Assembly: GCA_003241485.1 (NCBI GenBank)
Contig: QFQD01000031.1
Coordinates: forward strand, 15,953-79,952
Length of the DNA: 64,000 nt
Source of the DNA: Ancylobacter novellus
GTDB taxonomy: Bacteria; Pseudomonadota; Alphaproteobacteria; Rhizobiales; Xanthobacteraceae
Direction of reading: 5' to 3'
Under the pieces are notes generated by a model. That model was given only the letters and a program-made list of their open reading frames with translations, was not told the origin of the DNA and ran no database searches. Below, piece after piece: positions 43,017 through 52,691 of this stretch (position 1 is its first letter; every line of letters begins with the position of its first letter). Position numbers and translations under genes: made by a program.

Positions 43017-43061
43017 GCGCGGGCCTTCCGCGCCGCGATCACACGGCGGGCGTCCCGGCGC

Positions 43062-43667
43062 TCAGCCTTCGGCGTCGGGGATGTAGCCGATGAAGGGCAG
43101 TTGCCGGAACGCGTGCGACACGTCCATGCCGTAGCCGACGACAAAATAGTCGGGGCATTTGAAGCCGACGAAGTCGGCGTCGATCTGCACCGCCCGCTTG
43201 TGCGGCTTCTCCAGCAGCACGCACACCAGCACGCGCCGGGCGCCGCGCGCGGCGAGCAGATCCTTGGCGAAGGCGAGCGTGCGGCCGGATTCGAGAATAT
43301 CGTCGATCAGCAGCACGTCGCGTCCGCGCACGTCGGTGTCGATGTCGCGCAGCACGGCGACCTGTCCCGAGGACACCCGCGCATCGCGATAGCTGGAAAG
43401 GGTGATGAACTCGACTTCCGGCGCGAGCCCGGCCTCGTGCATCGCGCGAATGAGATCGGCGGCAAACACGAAGCTGCCTTTCAGCACGGCGATGACGACC
43501 ATCTTCTCCGGCTTGGCGGCGACGATCTCCTCCACCAGCTCCGTGTTGCGCGCCGCGATGGCGGACGCATCGAACAGCACCTCGATATGGGGTATCGTCT
43601 GCGGCGCCGTGCCGGACGGATCCATGTCCTCGGTGGTGGCGGTGCTCTCATGGGTCGGCTGGGTCAT
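43062..43667 (-). CDS. hpt: Hypoxanthine phosphoribosyltransferase
   Basis: 201 residues. Salvages hypoxanthine (and possibly guanine) to IMP or GMP. The PRPP-binding loop is DVLLIDDILESGRTL, and KGSFVFAADLIRAM and FVGFKCPDYFVVGYGMD are conserved parts of the type I fold. The start is the ATG after GAGGA. An N-terminal stretch of about 35 residues precedes the domain. It converges with the TIGR02302 gene. Confidence 0.94.
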   Translation of the reverse strand: MTQPTHESTATTEDMDPSGTAPQTIPHIEVLFDASAIAARNTELVEEIVAAKPEKMVVIAVLKGSFVFAADLIRAMHEAGLAPEVEFITLSSYRDARVSSGQVAVLRDIDTDVRGRDVLLIDDILESGRTLAFAKDLLAARGARRVLVCVLLEKPHKRAVQIDADFVGFKCPDYFVVGYGMDVSHAFRQLPFIGYIPDAEG

Positions 43668-43843
43668 CACTGTCCTCGTCTGCGATCGTGCCGCCAAGGA
43701 TGGACGCGTGAATGGCGCGCGTCCAGCCGCCCGATACCCGGCGTGCGCAAGTGCAGCCCGGCATCCCCGTTCCCGCCGGCTGTGCTAGGAAGGGCCGGAT
43801 GAGAATCATTGCCGGTCGCGCCGGCGCACGAGGGACGTGAGAC

Positions 43844-44503
43844 TTGGTTCGCTTCGAGAATGTGGGGCTGCGTTACGGCATGGGGCCGGAAGTGCTGCGC
43901 GATGTCACCTTCGGCATTCCGCCGCACTCCTTCCAGTTCCTCACCGGCCCTTCCGGTGCGGGCAAGACCACCTTGCTGCGGCTGCTCTTCCTGTCGCTGC
44001 GGCCGACACGCGGGCTCATCAACATCTTCGGCCGCGATGCCGCCAAACTCGCGCCCGATGAAACAGCCGCGTTGCGCCAGCGCATCGGCATCGTGTTTCA
44101 GGATTTCCGCTTGCTCGACCACCTCACCACTTATGAAAACGTCGCGCTGCCGCTGCGTGTGCAGGAGCGCGAGGAGGCGAGCTATCGCGCCGAGGTGACG
44201 GAACTCTTGCACTGGGTGGGCCTCGGCGAGCGCATGCATGTGCTGCCGCCGGTGCTGTCCGGCGGCGAGAAGCAGCGCGCCGCCATCGCCCGCGCGCTCA
44301 TCAGCCGTCCTGAAATCCTGCTGGCCGACGAGCCGACCGGCAATGTCGATCCCGGCCTGGCGCGCCGCCTGATGCGGCTGTTCCTCGAACTTCACAAGAC
44401 CGGCACGTCGGTGCTGATCGCCACGCATGATATCGGGCTGATGGACCAGTTCGACGCGCGCCGGCTCGTGATCAACCAGGGGCGGCTGACCGTCTATGAC
44501 TGA
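43844..44503 (+). CDS. ftsE: Cell-division ABC transporter ATPase FtsE
   Basis: 219 residues. A complete ABC ATPase: Walker A GPSGAGKTT, Q-loop FQDFRLL, signature LSGGEKQRAAIARALIS, Walker B ILLADEPTGNVDP. FtsE with FtsX controls amidase activators, such as EnvC, at the septum; an EnvC-like gene is 30 kb away. The start is a TTG preceded by AGGGA. It overlaps ftsX by 8 bases. Confidence 0.95.
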   Translation: MVRFENVGLRYGMGPEVLRDVTFGIPPHSFQFLTGPSGAGKTTLLRLLFLSLRPTRGLINIFGRDAAKLAPDETAALRQRIGIVFQDFRLLDHLTTYENVALPLRVQEREEASYRAEVTELLHWVGLGERMHVLPPVLSGGEKQRAAIARALISRPEILLADEPTGNVDPGLARRLMRLFLELHKTGTSVLIATHDIGLMDQFDARRLVINQGRLTVYD

Positions 44504-45506
44504 AGCGCGCGCGAAGGGACATAATCCGCTGGCACTGCTCATCGCGCGGGCGCGCGGCCATGCCCGGCACGAGGGCGGACATCACCCGCACGGACCGGAC
44601 GGGCAGCCTTTCGCGCCCACCCGTCGCACCATCGTGCCGGGTGCCACGGTGACCGGCAGCGCGCTGATCGCCGTGGTGGCGATCATGACCTTCCTCGCGG
44701 GAATCACCATTGGCAGCGTGGCCGCCGTGCGCACCGTCGCGGCCGACTGGACCGCCGACATCGCCCGCGAAACCACCATCCAGATCAAGCCGGGAGACGG
44801 GCTGGACGTGCGCTCGGCGCTCAACCGCGCTGTCACCGTGGCGCGGGCCGTGCCCGGCGTCGAGGACGCGCGGGCGATGGACGAGCGCGAGACGGCCGCC
44901 CTGCTGGAGCCGTGGCTGGGTTCGGGCGTGGATGTCGCCAATCTGCCGGTGCCCCGGCTGGTGGTGGTGAAGCTCGCACCGGCCTCCCGTGCGGAGGCGC
45001 TCGACGCGCTGCGCACGGCGCTGGCCTCGCAGGTGCCCTCGGCCAATCTCGACGATCATCGTCAGTGGTCCGAACGCCTGTCCTCCACCGCCCGCGCGGT
45101 GGTCGCCATAGGTCTTGCCGTGCTGTTTCTGGTGGCTGCGGCCACCGTGCTTTCGGTGATCTTCGCGACACGCGCTGCTGTGGACGCGGGACGCTCGATC
45201 GTCGAGGTGCTGCATTTCGTCGGGGCGCGCGATTCCTTCATCGCCGCCGAGTTCCAGCATCATTTCCTCACCGTCGGCCTCAAGGGCGGGCTGATCGGCG
45301 GCGGTGCGGCGATGGCGCTGTTCTTCCTCGGGGCGACCTTGCCCGGCTGGCTGGGCATGGGCACCGGCAGCGATACGCTGGTCGGGTCCATCGCGCTTGA
45401 TGCCCGGGGTTATGGCGGCATTGCCGGCGTGGCGGTGCTGGTGGCGCTGGTGACGGCGATAACATCGCGCATGACGGTGTATCGCACGCTGCGCAGCATC
45501 AGTTAG
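44496..45506 (+). CDS. ftsX: Cell-division protein FtsX
   Basis: 336 residues with four membrane helices: one after a 50-residue cytoplasmic N-terminus (SALIAVVAIMTFLAGITIGS), then a periplasmic domain (about 75-190), and three at the C-terminus (AVVAIGLAVLFLVAAATVLS onward). This is the FtsX layout. It pairs with FtsE to signal to periplasmic EnvC. The N-terminal tail is longer than in E. coli, as is typical of the alphaproteobacteria. Confidence 0.93.
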   Translation: MTEARAKGHNPLALLIARARGHARHEGGHHPHGPDGQPFAPTRRTIVPGATVTGSALIAVVAIMTFLAGITIGSVAAVRTVAADWTADIARETTIQIKPGDGLDVRSALNRAVTVARAVPGVEDARAMDERETAALLEPWLGSGVDVANLPVPRLVVVKLAPASRAEALDALRTALASQVPSANLDDHRQWSERLSSTARAVVAIGLAVLFLVAAATVLSVIFATRAAVDAGRSIVEVLHFVGARDSFIAAEFQHHFLTVGLKGGLIGGGAAMALFFLGATLPGWLGMGTGSDTLVGSIALDARGYGGIAGVAVLVALVTAITSRMTVYRTLRSIS

Positions 45507-45515
45507 GCTGGCACC

Positions 45516-46199
45516 GTGTCCGCGCCTGTGTCGCCTGAACCCGCACCGATCACACGGCGCCCTCGCGCGAGCGGGGGGCTGAAGACCTATGTCCTCGGTG
45601 CCGGCGTTCTCGCCGTCCTGCTCCTGCTGGGCGGATTTGCCGTGTTCGTTGCCGCCGTCTACAGCCAGCCTCTAGAATCGGTTGCGCCGGCCGACGGCAT
45701 CGTGGTGCTCACCGGCGCGCCCGAGCGCATCGCCGACGCCACCGACCTTCTCGTCGCCCAGCGCGGCAAGCGGCTGCTCATCACCGGCGTGCATCCCGAC
45801 ACGACGCTGACCGAGATCAGCCGCACCGTGCCGGCGACCCGCGAGGCACTGGAGTGCTGCGTCGAACTCGGCCGTGCGGCGCTCAACACACGCGGCAACG
45901 CCATCGAGACGGCCGCCTGGGCGCACGCGCTGGGCTTCCGCTCGCTCATCGTGGTGACCTCGGCCTGGCACATGCCGCGCGCGCTGGTCGAACTGCGTCG
46001 GGCCATGCCGGATATCGCCTTGATCCCCTATCCCGTGGTCACGAAGGGGCCGCGCGATTCGAGCTGGCAGGCGCGGCTTGCCTCCGTACGACTGCTCGCC
46101 GGCGAGTATGTGAAATACCTCGCGGCCTATGCCGGCGTGCGGCCCTGGCCCTCGCTCACCGCGCATCCCGAGGGCGCCCGAAAGGCCGGCGCCTCGTAA
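45516..46199 (+). CDS. YdcF/ElyC-family (DUF218) membrane protein
   Basis: 227 residues. One N-terminal membrane helix (VLGAGVLAVLLLLGGFAVFV), then the DUF218 fold: PADGIVVLTGAPERIADA, with ALNTRGNAIETAAWA and VVTSAWHMPRALVELRRA. E. coli relatives SanA and ElyC affect envelope integrity. It starts at a GTG 9 bases after ftsX. In related genomes a 1-acyl-glycerol-3-phosphate acyltransferase often follows; here that gene is absent. Confidence 0.87.
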   Translation: MSAPVSPEPAPITRRPRASGGLKTYVLGAGVLAVLLLLGGFAVFVAAVYSQPLESVAPADGIVVLTGAPERIADATDLLVAQRGKRLLITGVHPDTTLTEISRTVPATREALECCVELGRAALNTRGNAIETAAWAHALGFRSLIVVTSAWHMPRALVELRRAMPDIALIPYPVVTKGPRDSSWQARLASVRLLAGEYVKYLAAYAGVRPWPSLTAHPEGARKAGAS

Positions 46200-46292
46200 C
46201 CGCGTGCGAAGCGGCGGGAACCTTCGGGTTCGTTGCGGATTCATTCAGTGAAAGGCATTGACGCCGTTCACGGATGTTCTAGCTTTGTTCTC

Positions 46293-46619
46293 ATGATGAC
46301 ACGCGATCTCAAACAGAACGATTCGCTGACGGATGCCGGTCCGCTCAGCGCGGCGGATGTGCTCCTGGCACGCCGCTTCCGGCTGTGGCGCGGTCCGGAC
46401 GGGCGACGCCAGGTCTTCTCCGTTTATGCGGCCGACGAGGCGCCTGACTATCCCGATGCTGTGGCGATGGCGGTGCGCACTGAAGGCGGGCGCCGCGTGC
46501 CGCTTTGGACCGGCCCGGCCGGCGCGAAGGCGCGGGCGGCGGCGCGGGCAGTCGGTGCGCAGGAAATCCATCTGCGCATCCTGCCTGAAACCGACAGCGG
46601 ACCGCTCATGCCGTGCTGA
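46293..46619 (+). CDS. Small hypothetical protein
   Basis: 108 residues that I do not recognise. The sequence is soluble and basic, with a compact middle part (RRFRLWRGPDGRRQVFSVY) and a C-terminal helix KARAAARAVGAQEIHLRI. There is no signal or membrane segment. It may begin at either of two adjacent ATGs. Its stop codon lies nine bases before the end of the convergent chaC gene. GC-rich codon use suggests a genuine gene. Confidence 0.55.
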   Translation: MMTRDLKQNDSLTDAGPLSAADVLLARRFRLWRGPDGRRQVFSVYAADEAPDYPDAVAMAVRTEGGRRVPLWTGPAGAKARAAARAVGAQEIHLRILPETDSGPLMPC

Positions 46620-46628
46620 CGTCACCCG

Positions 46629-47168
46629 TCAGAGATGCTCGACCAGCCATTGCATGTCCCCGTCCCGGATGCCGAGTTCGGCGAGGTGGCGGGTGGTGGC
46701 GGTGACATAGTCGGTATTGGGCCCGCCGACGCCATGGCCCTGTCGGATCAGGTGCAGCCTGTCCTCGCGGCTGAGATTTCCGGCGTATTGGGCATGGCTG
46801 CGATCGACCATGAAGACAACCGCCGGCACGGTCCGCCGGCTGCCATCGCGCAGCCAGACGCGCCGGACCGTTTCACGATAGATTTTGGTGACCTGCTCAC
46901 GTTCGCGCAGATAGTCGAGCGTCGCGGCGGCGTTTTCAGGTGCCACGCGGAAGGTGACGCCGATGCAGGCGCCCCCCTGGTCGAGCCCCAGCACCAGGCC
47001 GGGCCGTTCCGGTGTGCCGCGCCAGTGCACCGACTTCACGCACAGCGAGCGATGCGCGCCGACCAGCTTGCCGGCGACACGCTCCTCATAGTCGAAGCCG
47101 GGATTCCACATCAGGGAACCGTAGCCGAAGACCCAGAGTTCGTCGGCATGAGCGGCGGGGGCAGTCAT
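46629..47168 (-). CDS. chaC: Gamma-glutamylcyclotransferase, ChaC family
   Basis: 179 residues. Releases 5-oxoproline from glutathione. The substrate loop is FGYGSLMWNPGFDYEERV, and LREREQVTKIYRETV carries the likely catalytic Glu. GGPNTDYVTATTRHLAELGI is the ChaC end signature. No linked glutathione gene is nearby. Confidence 0.92.
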   Translation of the reverse strand: MTAPAAHADELWVFGYGSLMWNPGFDYEERVAGKLVGAHRSLCVKSVHWRGTPERPGLVLGLDQGGACIGVTFRVAPENAAATLDYLREREQVTKIYRETVRRVWLRDGSRRTVPAVVFMVDRSHAQYAGNLSREDRLHLIRQGHGVGGPNTDYVTATTRHLAELGIRDGDMQWLVEHL

Positions 47169-47389
47169 CTCGGTAATCCGGCACTGAAGGGGGCATTGGT
47201 AGCGAGTAAAACGTGGCTCGCGGCGAGACTATGGCGTAAGAGCCGGCAAGCCGCCAACCCGCGACATTCGCGCCGGTCCTGTGCCATAAGCACGCCGCAC
47301 CGGGGTCGCAGGGTGACCCGCGTCCCGGCCGGGCGTTTCGCGCCAATGGCTCGCCCCGCGCGGTGTCCGTTTCCTCAAGGAGTTCGTCG

Positions 47390-48454
47390 ATGAGCTTTCC
47401 CGATGCGCCGAACGAGCCCACGCCGCACGCGGCTGGAACGATGCGCCGGGGCTCCCGTCCCTGGCTGATCGCGCTGCCCGCAGCGGCCATTCTGCTCGCC
47501 GCGATCGGGTGGACAGGCGCCTGGTACTACGCCTCGGCGCGGGCGACCAAAGAGATCGACGCCTGGATCGCCGCCGAGGCGGGCAAGGGGCGGAACTGGA
47601 ACTGCGCGGACCGGCAGTTCGGCGGCTTTCCCTTCCGCTTTGAGCTGATCTGCACCGCCCCGACACTGTCGTTTGCCGGTGCGGGCGACTGGAAAGCGAG
47701 CGCGGCGCGCGCCCATGCCGTCGCGCAGGTGTGGAATCCCGGGCACATCATCGCAGAATTCGAGGGGCCGGCTCGCCTGACAGAGGCCACCACCGGGCGC
47801 GAACTGGTGGCGACCTGGACGCTCCTGCAGCTCAGCGGCGTCGGCACAAGCGGCCAGCTGGACCGCTTCTCCTGGGCAGCGAACGACTACACGCTGGCGG
47901 AGAACGGCACGACGGTGTTTTCCGCACGGCACAGCGAATTGCATATGCGCCGGACGCCGGACGCGGCGCCGGGCACCTTCGACATTGCCGGCGGCGCAAA
48001 GGGCGCAACCGGCCTCGCCACCGGCGTGACGGGGGCGGGCGTCGACACGGAGTTCGAGGCGACGGTGAGCGGCATTCCCGAATTCCGCCCGATGCCGCTC
48101 AATGAGCGCCTGCAGCTCTGGCAGGCGGCGGGGGGACGGGTGAAGCTGCTGGAGGCATCGGTCTCGGGTGGCGGCGGCGCGCTGGGCGCGAGCGGCGAGA
48201 TCGGCCTCGATGCGATGCGCCGGCCGGACGGCAACATCAATCTTTCTCTCGCCAATGCGCCAGCACTGATGAAAGCGCTGGCCGCCGCCGGGCTGATGCC
48301 GGAATTCCTGGTGAACCTCGCCCCGGCCATGATGGCGGTAGGCATGCCCGGCACGCTGAATGGTGGGCCGGCCAATACGTTCCCCTTCGTGTTCCGCGAC
48401 GGGCGCGTCGCGCTCGGCATGCTGCCGCTCGGCAAGATCGGGCCGCTCTACTGA
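47390..48454 (+). CDS. DUF2125 domain protein, membrane-anchored
   Basis: 354 residues. The family is an alphaproteobacterial group of unknown role. It has an N-terminal anchor (LIALPAAAILLAAIGWTGAW), the WIAAEAGKGRNWNCADRQFG segment with GGFPFRFELIC, and a beta-rich body. Layout resembles AsmA-like envelope proteins, but no link is established. The ATG after AAGGAG at eight-base spacing is chosen over one nine codons earlier. It is convergent with edd. Confidence 0.85.
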   Translation: MSFPDAPNEPTPHAAGTMRRGSRPWLIALPAAAILLAAIGWTGAWYYASARATKEIDAWIAAEAGKGRNWNCADRQFGGFPFRFELICTAPTLSFAGAGDWKASAARAHAVAQVWNPGHIIAEFEGPARLTEATTGRELVATWTLLQLSGVGTSGQLDRFSWAANDYTLAENGTTVFSARHSELHMRRTPDAAPGTFDIAGGAKGATGLATGVTGAGVDTEFEATVSGIPEFRPMPLNERLQLWQAAGGRVKLLEASVSGGGGALGASGEIGLDAMRRPDGNINLSLANAPALMKALAAAGLMPEFLVNLAPAMMAVGMPGTLNGGPANTFPFVFRDGRVALGMLPLGKIGPLY

Positions 48455-48468
48455 GCGGCCCTGCCGTT

Positions 48469-50307
48469 TCACACCGCGAAGATCGACGCGCCCGTATCCG
48501 CCGTGCCGACCGCGGCGCGGAACGAGGCAAACAGCTCGCGCCCGACACCTACATGCGAGGGTGCGAGATTTGCGGAGGCGGGCGCCCGCTCGGCCCACAC
48601 TTCCGGATCGATCAGCACGGTCAGCGTCCCGGCCACCGCGTCCAGCCGGATGAGATCGCCATTGCGGATCAGCGCAATCGCGCCGCCATCGGCCGCTTCC
48701 GGCGTGACATGAATGGCGGCCGGCACCTTGCCGGAAGCGCCGGACAGGCGGCCGTCGGTGACGAGGGCGACCTTGTTGCCGCGATCCTGCAGCACGCCGA
48801 GCGGTGGCATCAGCTTGTGCAATTCAGGCATCCCGTTGGCCTTGGGGCCCTGAAAGCGCACCACGGCGACGAAGTCGCCCTTCAGGTCGCCGGCCTTGAA
48901 CGCGGCCTGCAGCTCTTCCTGGCTATGGAAGACGCGTGCGGGCGCTTCGATGATGTGACGCTCGGAGGCGATGGCGGAGGTCTTGATCACCGCCTTTCCG
49001 AGATCGCCGGAGAGCAGCTTCAGCCCGCCGGTCGCCTGGAACGGTGCCTTGGCGCCCCTTAGCACCGCTTCGTCGCCGGAGGCCGTGGTTCCGTCGCGCC
49101 AGCTGAGCGCGCCGTCCTCGGCCAGGGCGGGCTCCTGCGTATAGGCGTCGAGCCCGCTGCCCCACACGGTTTCGACATCGCGGTGGAGCAGGCCGTCGCC
49201 GATCAGCTCGCGGATGACGAAGCCCATGCCGCCGGCCGCGTGGAAGTGGTTCACGTCCGCCTTGCCATTGGGATAGACGCGGCAGAGCAGCGGCGTGACG
49301 TCGGCGAGGTCCGAGAAATCGTCCCAGGTCAGCTTGATGCCGGCTGCGGCGGCCATGGCGATGACATGCATGGTGTGGTTGGTCGAGCCGCCTGTGGCGT
49401 GCAGGCCGACCACGCCATTCACGAACACCCGCTCGTCCAGCATGCGCCCGACCGGCACATAGTCATTGCCCAGCGCGGTGATCGACATGGCGCGCTCCGC
49501 GGCGGCAGTGGTGAGCGCCTCGCGCAGCGGCGTGTTCGGGTTGACGAAGGAGGCGCCCGGCAGATGCAGGCCCATGATCTCCATCATCATCTGGTTGGTG
49601 TTGGCGGTACCGTAGAAGGTGCAGGTGCCCGGCCCGTGATAGGACTGGCTTTCGGCTTCCAGCAGCGCGTCGCGGCCAACCTTCCCCTCGGCGAAAAGCT
49701 GGCGGATCTTGGCCTTCTCGTCATTCGGCAGGCCCGAGGTCATTGGCCCGGCCGGCACGAACACCGCCGGCAGATGGCCGAATGACAGCGCGCCGATGAC
49801 CAGGCCCGGCACGATCTTGTCGCAGATGCCGAGAAAGACGGCGGCGTCGAAGGTCTGGTGCGACAGCGCTACGGCGGTCGCGAGCGCAATGACGTCGCGC
49901 GAGAACAGCGACAGCTCCATACCCGCCTCGCCCTGCGTGATGCCATCGCACATGGCGGGCACGCCGCCGGCGACCTGTGCCACCCCGCCGGCGCGACGCG
50001 CCGCGGCGCGGATCAGCGCGGGATAGCTCTCATAGGGCTGGTGAGCGGAGAGCATGTCATTATACGCGGTGACGATGGCGAGGTTGGCGCCAACGCCCTC
50101 GCGCAGCATCGACTTGTCGGAAGGGCCGCACGCGGCGAAGCCGTGCGCCTGGTTGGCGCAGCCGAGCGACTGGCGGACGGGGCGGTTCTGCGCCGCAGCC
50201 GCGATCCGTTCGAGATAGCGTTGGCGCGTGTCATAGGACCGCTTGGCGATGCGCTCGGTAACCTCGCCGATGCGGGCCTTCACGCTGGATGGGATGGCGT
50301 TCGCCAT
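48469..50307 (-). CDS. edd: Phosphogluconate dehydratase (Entner-Doudoroff)
   Basis: 612 residues. Dehydrates 6-phosphogluconate to KDPG. It belongs to the IlvD/Edd family with a [4Fe-4S] cluster; the cysteine blocks show as LGICDKIVPGL and GTCTFYGTANTNQMM. The end ADGGAIALIRNGDLI with a substrate loop KVALVTDGRLSGASGKV is conserved. It is third in the zwf-pgl-edd operon, 81 bases after pgl. The eda aldolase that would follow is not in the window. Confidence 0.96.
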   Translation of the reverse strand: MANAIPSSVKARIGEVTERIAKRSYDTRQRYLERIAAAAQNRPVRQSLGCANQAHGFAACGPSDKSMLREGVGANLAIVTAYNDMLSAHQPYESYPALIRAAARRAGGVAQVAGGVPAMCDGITQGEAGMELSLFSRDVIALATAVALSHQTFDAAVFLGICDKIVPGLVIGALSFGHLPAVFVPAGPMTSGLPNDEKAKIRQLFAEGKVGRDALLEAESQSYHGPGTCTFYGTANTNQMMMEIMGLHLPGASFVNPNTPLREALTTAAAERAMSITALGNDYVPVGRMLDERVFVNGVVGLHATGGSTNHTMHVIAMAAAAGIKLTWDDFSDLADVTPLLCRVYPNGKADVNHFHAAGGMGFVIRELIGDGLLHRDVETVWGSGLDAYTQEPALAEDGALSWRDGTTASGDEAVLRGAKAPFQATGGLKLLSGDLGKAVIKTSAIASERHIIEAPARVFHSQEELQAAFKAGDLKGDFVAVVRFQGPKANGMPELHKLMPPLGVLQDRGNKVALVTDGRLSGASGKVPAAIHVTPEAADGGAIALIRNGDLIRLDAVAGTLTVLIDPEVWAERAPASANLAPSHVGVGRELFASFRAAVGTADTGASIFAV

Positions 50308-50388
50308 GCTGCTCTCCCTCAATCGTCTCATCGCCGCAGGCGGCGGGCGTATCTGCGACGCCCCGGCGGCGCCGTCGTCAGGCTGGGT

Positions 50389-51084
50389 TCAAGGGCACCA
50401 GAAGATGTCGAGTGGGTGGTCGGCCCGCAGGACGGCGCGGATGGGCATGTCGGTCGTGGGGCCTTCCCCCAGTGCCTTCTCAAGCACTGGCCGCTTGGCC
50501 GCGCCTTCGATATGGAGCGCCAGCGCGTCGGCGGCCAGCAGCACCGGCAGGGTCAGGGTGATGCGCGGCTCGCCGGCATTCGGGGCGTGCATCGGAATGA
50601 GGCCGAGCGTGCCTTCCGGGTCCAGCGCCTCGTCCAGATGGTCGCCGCCCGGAAAGAAGGAGGCGGTGTGCCCATCGTCGCCCATGCCGAGCACGGCGAC
50701 CGCGAGCGGCCAGGCGAGGTCTTCCAGCGCCTCGTTGACGGCGAACAGGCCGGCTTCAGGCGTCGGCGCATCATTGGCGAGGGGGATAAACCGTGCCGCC
50801 GCCGCCTTGCCCTTCAGCAAATGCTGGCGCACGAGGCCGGCATTGGAGCGATCCGAGGTCTCGCGCACCCAGCGCTCGTCGACCAGCGTCACGCCGATCT
50901 TCTCCCAGGGCAGATCGCGTGTGGAGAGCTCCTCGAAGAAGCGGGTCGGCGTGCGGCCACCCGAGACGGCAAGGCTGGCCATGCCGTCGCGCGCGATCCG
51001 GGCTTCGAGCGCCTTGGCGACGAAGTCCGCCAAAGCCTTCGCGACAGCGGCGCCGTCAGCGAGTTCGTGCAGCGTGTGGGCCAC
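50389..51084 (-). CDS. pgl: 6-phosphogluconolactonase
   Basis: 231 residues. Hydrolyses 6-phosphogluconolactone between the zwf and edd steps. SLAVSGGRTPTRFFEEL binds the phosphate, and VTLVDERWV and GMGDDGHTASFFPG are the family signatures. The GTG start follows GGAG at six bases; a TTG four codons earlier is unlikely because it overlaps that site. Confidence 0.94.
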   Translation of the reverse strand: MAHTLHELADGAAVAKALADFVAKALEARIARDGMASLAVSGGRTPTRFFEELSTRDLPWEKIGVTLVDERWVRETSDRSNAGLVRQHLLKGKAAAARFIPLANDAPTPEAGLFAVNEALEDLAWPLAVAVLGMGDDGHTASFFPGGDHLDEALDPEGTLGLIPMHAPNAGEPRITLTLPVLLAADALALHIEGAAKRPVLEKALGEGPTTDMPIRAVLRADHPLDIFWCP

Positions 51085-51109
51085 GATTATCTCCAAACCT
51101 CGGCGTGCC

Positions 51110-51142
51110 GGCAGGCGCCGTTCCGAATTCCGGGCGCCTGCC
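51110..51142 (-). other. Intercistronic hairpin between zwf and pgl
   Basis: GGCAGGCGCC and GGCGCCTGCC form a perfect 10-bp stem with a 13-base loop in the 131-base gap inside the operon. There is no U-run. It may stabilise the zwf message or partly stop transcription before pgl. Confidence 0.6.
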
Positions 51143-51215
51143 GCGCCATTTCAGGCCTTGCTCCGCGAATCAATCATCCGCGCCAAGTGCGCCGGGCTGA
51201 AGGCGGGGGCGTTGC

Positions 51216-52691
51216 CTAGGCGCCGTCTTCCAGCCAGGTGCGGCCGTCGCGCTCGATCAGGGCGATGGCGGCGGAGGGTCCCCAGGTGCCGGCTGTATAG
51301 GGGCGCGGCGGCTCCTTGGCGTTGCGCCAGGCCTCCAGGATCGGGTCGACCCAGCGCCACGCCGCCTCGACCTCGTCGCGGCGCATGAACAGCGTCTGGT
51401 TGCCGCGCACCACATCGAGCAACAGGCGCTCATAGGCGTCCGGGTTGCGCACCTTGAAGGCCTTGGCGAAGCTCATGTCGAGCGGCACATGGGTGAGGCG
51501 GATGCCGCCCGGGCCGGGATCCTTGATCATCAGCCACAGCTTCACGCCTTCGTCCGGCTGCAGGCGGATGACCAGCCGGTTCGGCTCCAGCGGGCCGACC
51601 GCCTCGCCGAACACCGAATGCGGCACCGGGCGGAACGCGACCACGATTTCCGAGACGCGCGAGGCGAGACGCTTGCCGGTGCGCAGATAGAACGGCACGC
51701 CGGCCCAGCGCCAGTTCTCGACCTCCGCCTTGAGGGCAACAAAGGTTTCGGTCTGGCTGCGGGCGGAGCCGAGTTCTTCGAGATAGCCCGGCACCGCGCC
51801 CCCCGCCGAGGCGCCGGCGCGGTATTGCCCGCGCACGGTGAGGGCCGCGACATTGTGCTCGTCGACCGGCTTGAGCGCGCGCAGAACCTTGAGCTTCTCG
51901 TCACGCACCGCGTCGGCATCGAGCGAGGAGGGGGGCTCCATGGCGACGAGGCAGAGCAGCTGAAGGATATGGTTCTGCACCATGTCCCGCATGGCACCGG
52001 CGGTGTCGTAATAGCCGGCGCGCTCTTCCACCCCGAGCGCCTCGGCGACGGTGATCTGCACGTGGTCGATATGGGCGTTGTTCCACAACGGCTCGAACAG
52101 GGCGTTGGCGAAGCGCAGCGCCATCAGGTTCTGCACCGTCTCCTTCCCGAGATAATGGTCGATGCGGTAGACGCGCTCTTCCGGGAAGATGCGCCCGACC
52201 TGCTCGTTGAGCGCGAGCGCCGACTTCAGGTCCTTGCCGATCGGCTTCTCGATGACCACGCGGCCCTTCTCGGCGAGGCCGTATTTGCCGAGCTTGTCGC
52301 AGATCGGGCCGAAGAGATGCGGCGCGGTGGCGAGGTAATAGACCGGGATCTTCTCGTCCTGCGCGGAAATGCGGCTCGCCAGCTCCGACCAGCCCGGCTC
52401 GGAGTCGGCATCGGCGGCGACATAGGACAGGCGCGCGAGGAAGCGCTCGACCGGCGGGCCATCCAGTTCGCCCGAGGGAATATGGTCGATCAGAGCCTGG
52501 TGGGCGAAGGCACGGAATTCCTCGTCGCTGAACGAACGGCGTGACACGCCGATGATCGTCGCGTCGTCGGGTATCTGCCCGTCGAGATCGCGATGGAACA
52601 ACGCGGGAATCAGCTTGCGCCGGGAAAGGTCGCCGGTTGCGCCGAAGACGGTCAGCACGAAGGGCGCCACCGGAATCAAGCGACTGGTCAT
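51216..52691 (-). CDS. zwf: Glucose-6-phosphate dehydrogenase
   Basis: 491 residues. Oxidises glucose-6-phosphate with NAD(P)+. The nucleotide motif is FGATGDLSRRKLIPALF, the active-site block is YRIDHYLGKETVQN with the catalytic His, and VVIEKPIGKD precedes it. It is first in the zwf-pgl-edd operon. The start is the ATG after GGAG; a further ATG six codons upstream would put the ribosome-binding site inside the gene. Confidence 0.97.
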   Translation of the reverse strand: MTSRLIPVAPFVLTVFGATGDLSRRKLIPALFHRDLDGQIPDDATIIGVSRRSFSDEEFRAFAHQALIDHIPSGELDGPPVERFLARLSYVAADADSEPGWSELASRISAQDEKIPVYYLATAPHLFGPICDKLGKYGLAEKGRVVIEKPIGKDLKSALALNEQVGRIFPEERVYRIDHYLGKETVQNLMALRFANALFEPLWNNAHIDHVQITVAEALGVEERAGYYDTAGAMRDMVQNHILQLLCLVAMEPPSSLDADAVRDEKLKVLRALKPVDEHNVAALTVRGQYRAGASAGGAVPGYLEELGSARSQTETFVALKAEVENWRWAGVPFYLRTGKRLASRVSEIVVAFRPVPHSVFGEAVGPLEPNRLVIRLQPDEGVKLWLMIKDPGPGGIRLTHVPLDMSFAKAFKVRNPDAYERLLLDVVRGNQTLFMRRDEVEAAWRWVDPILEAWRNAKEPPRPYTAGTWGPSAAIALIERDGRTWLEDGA

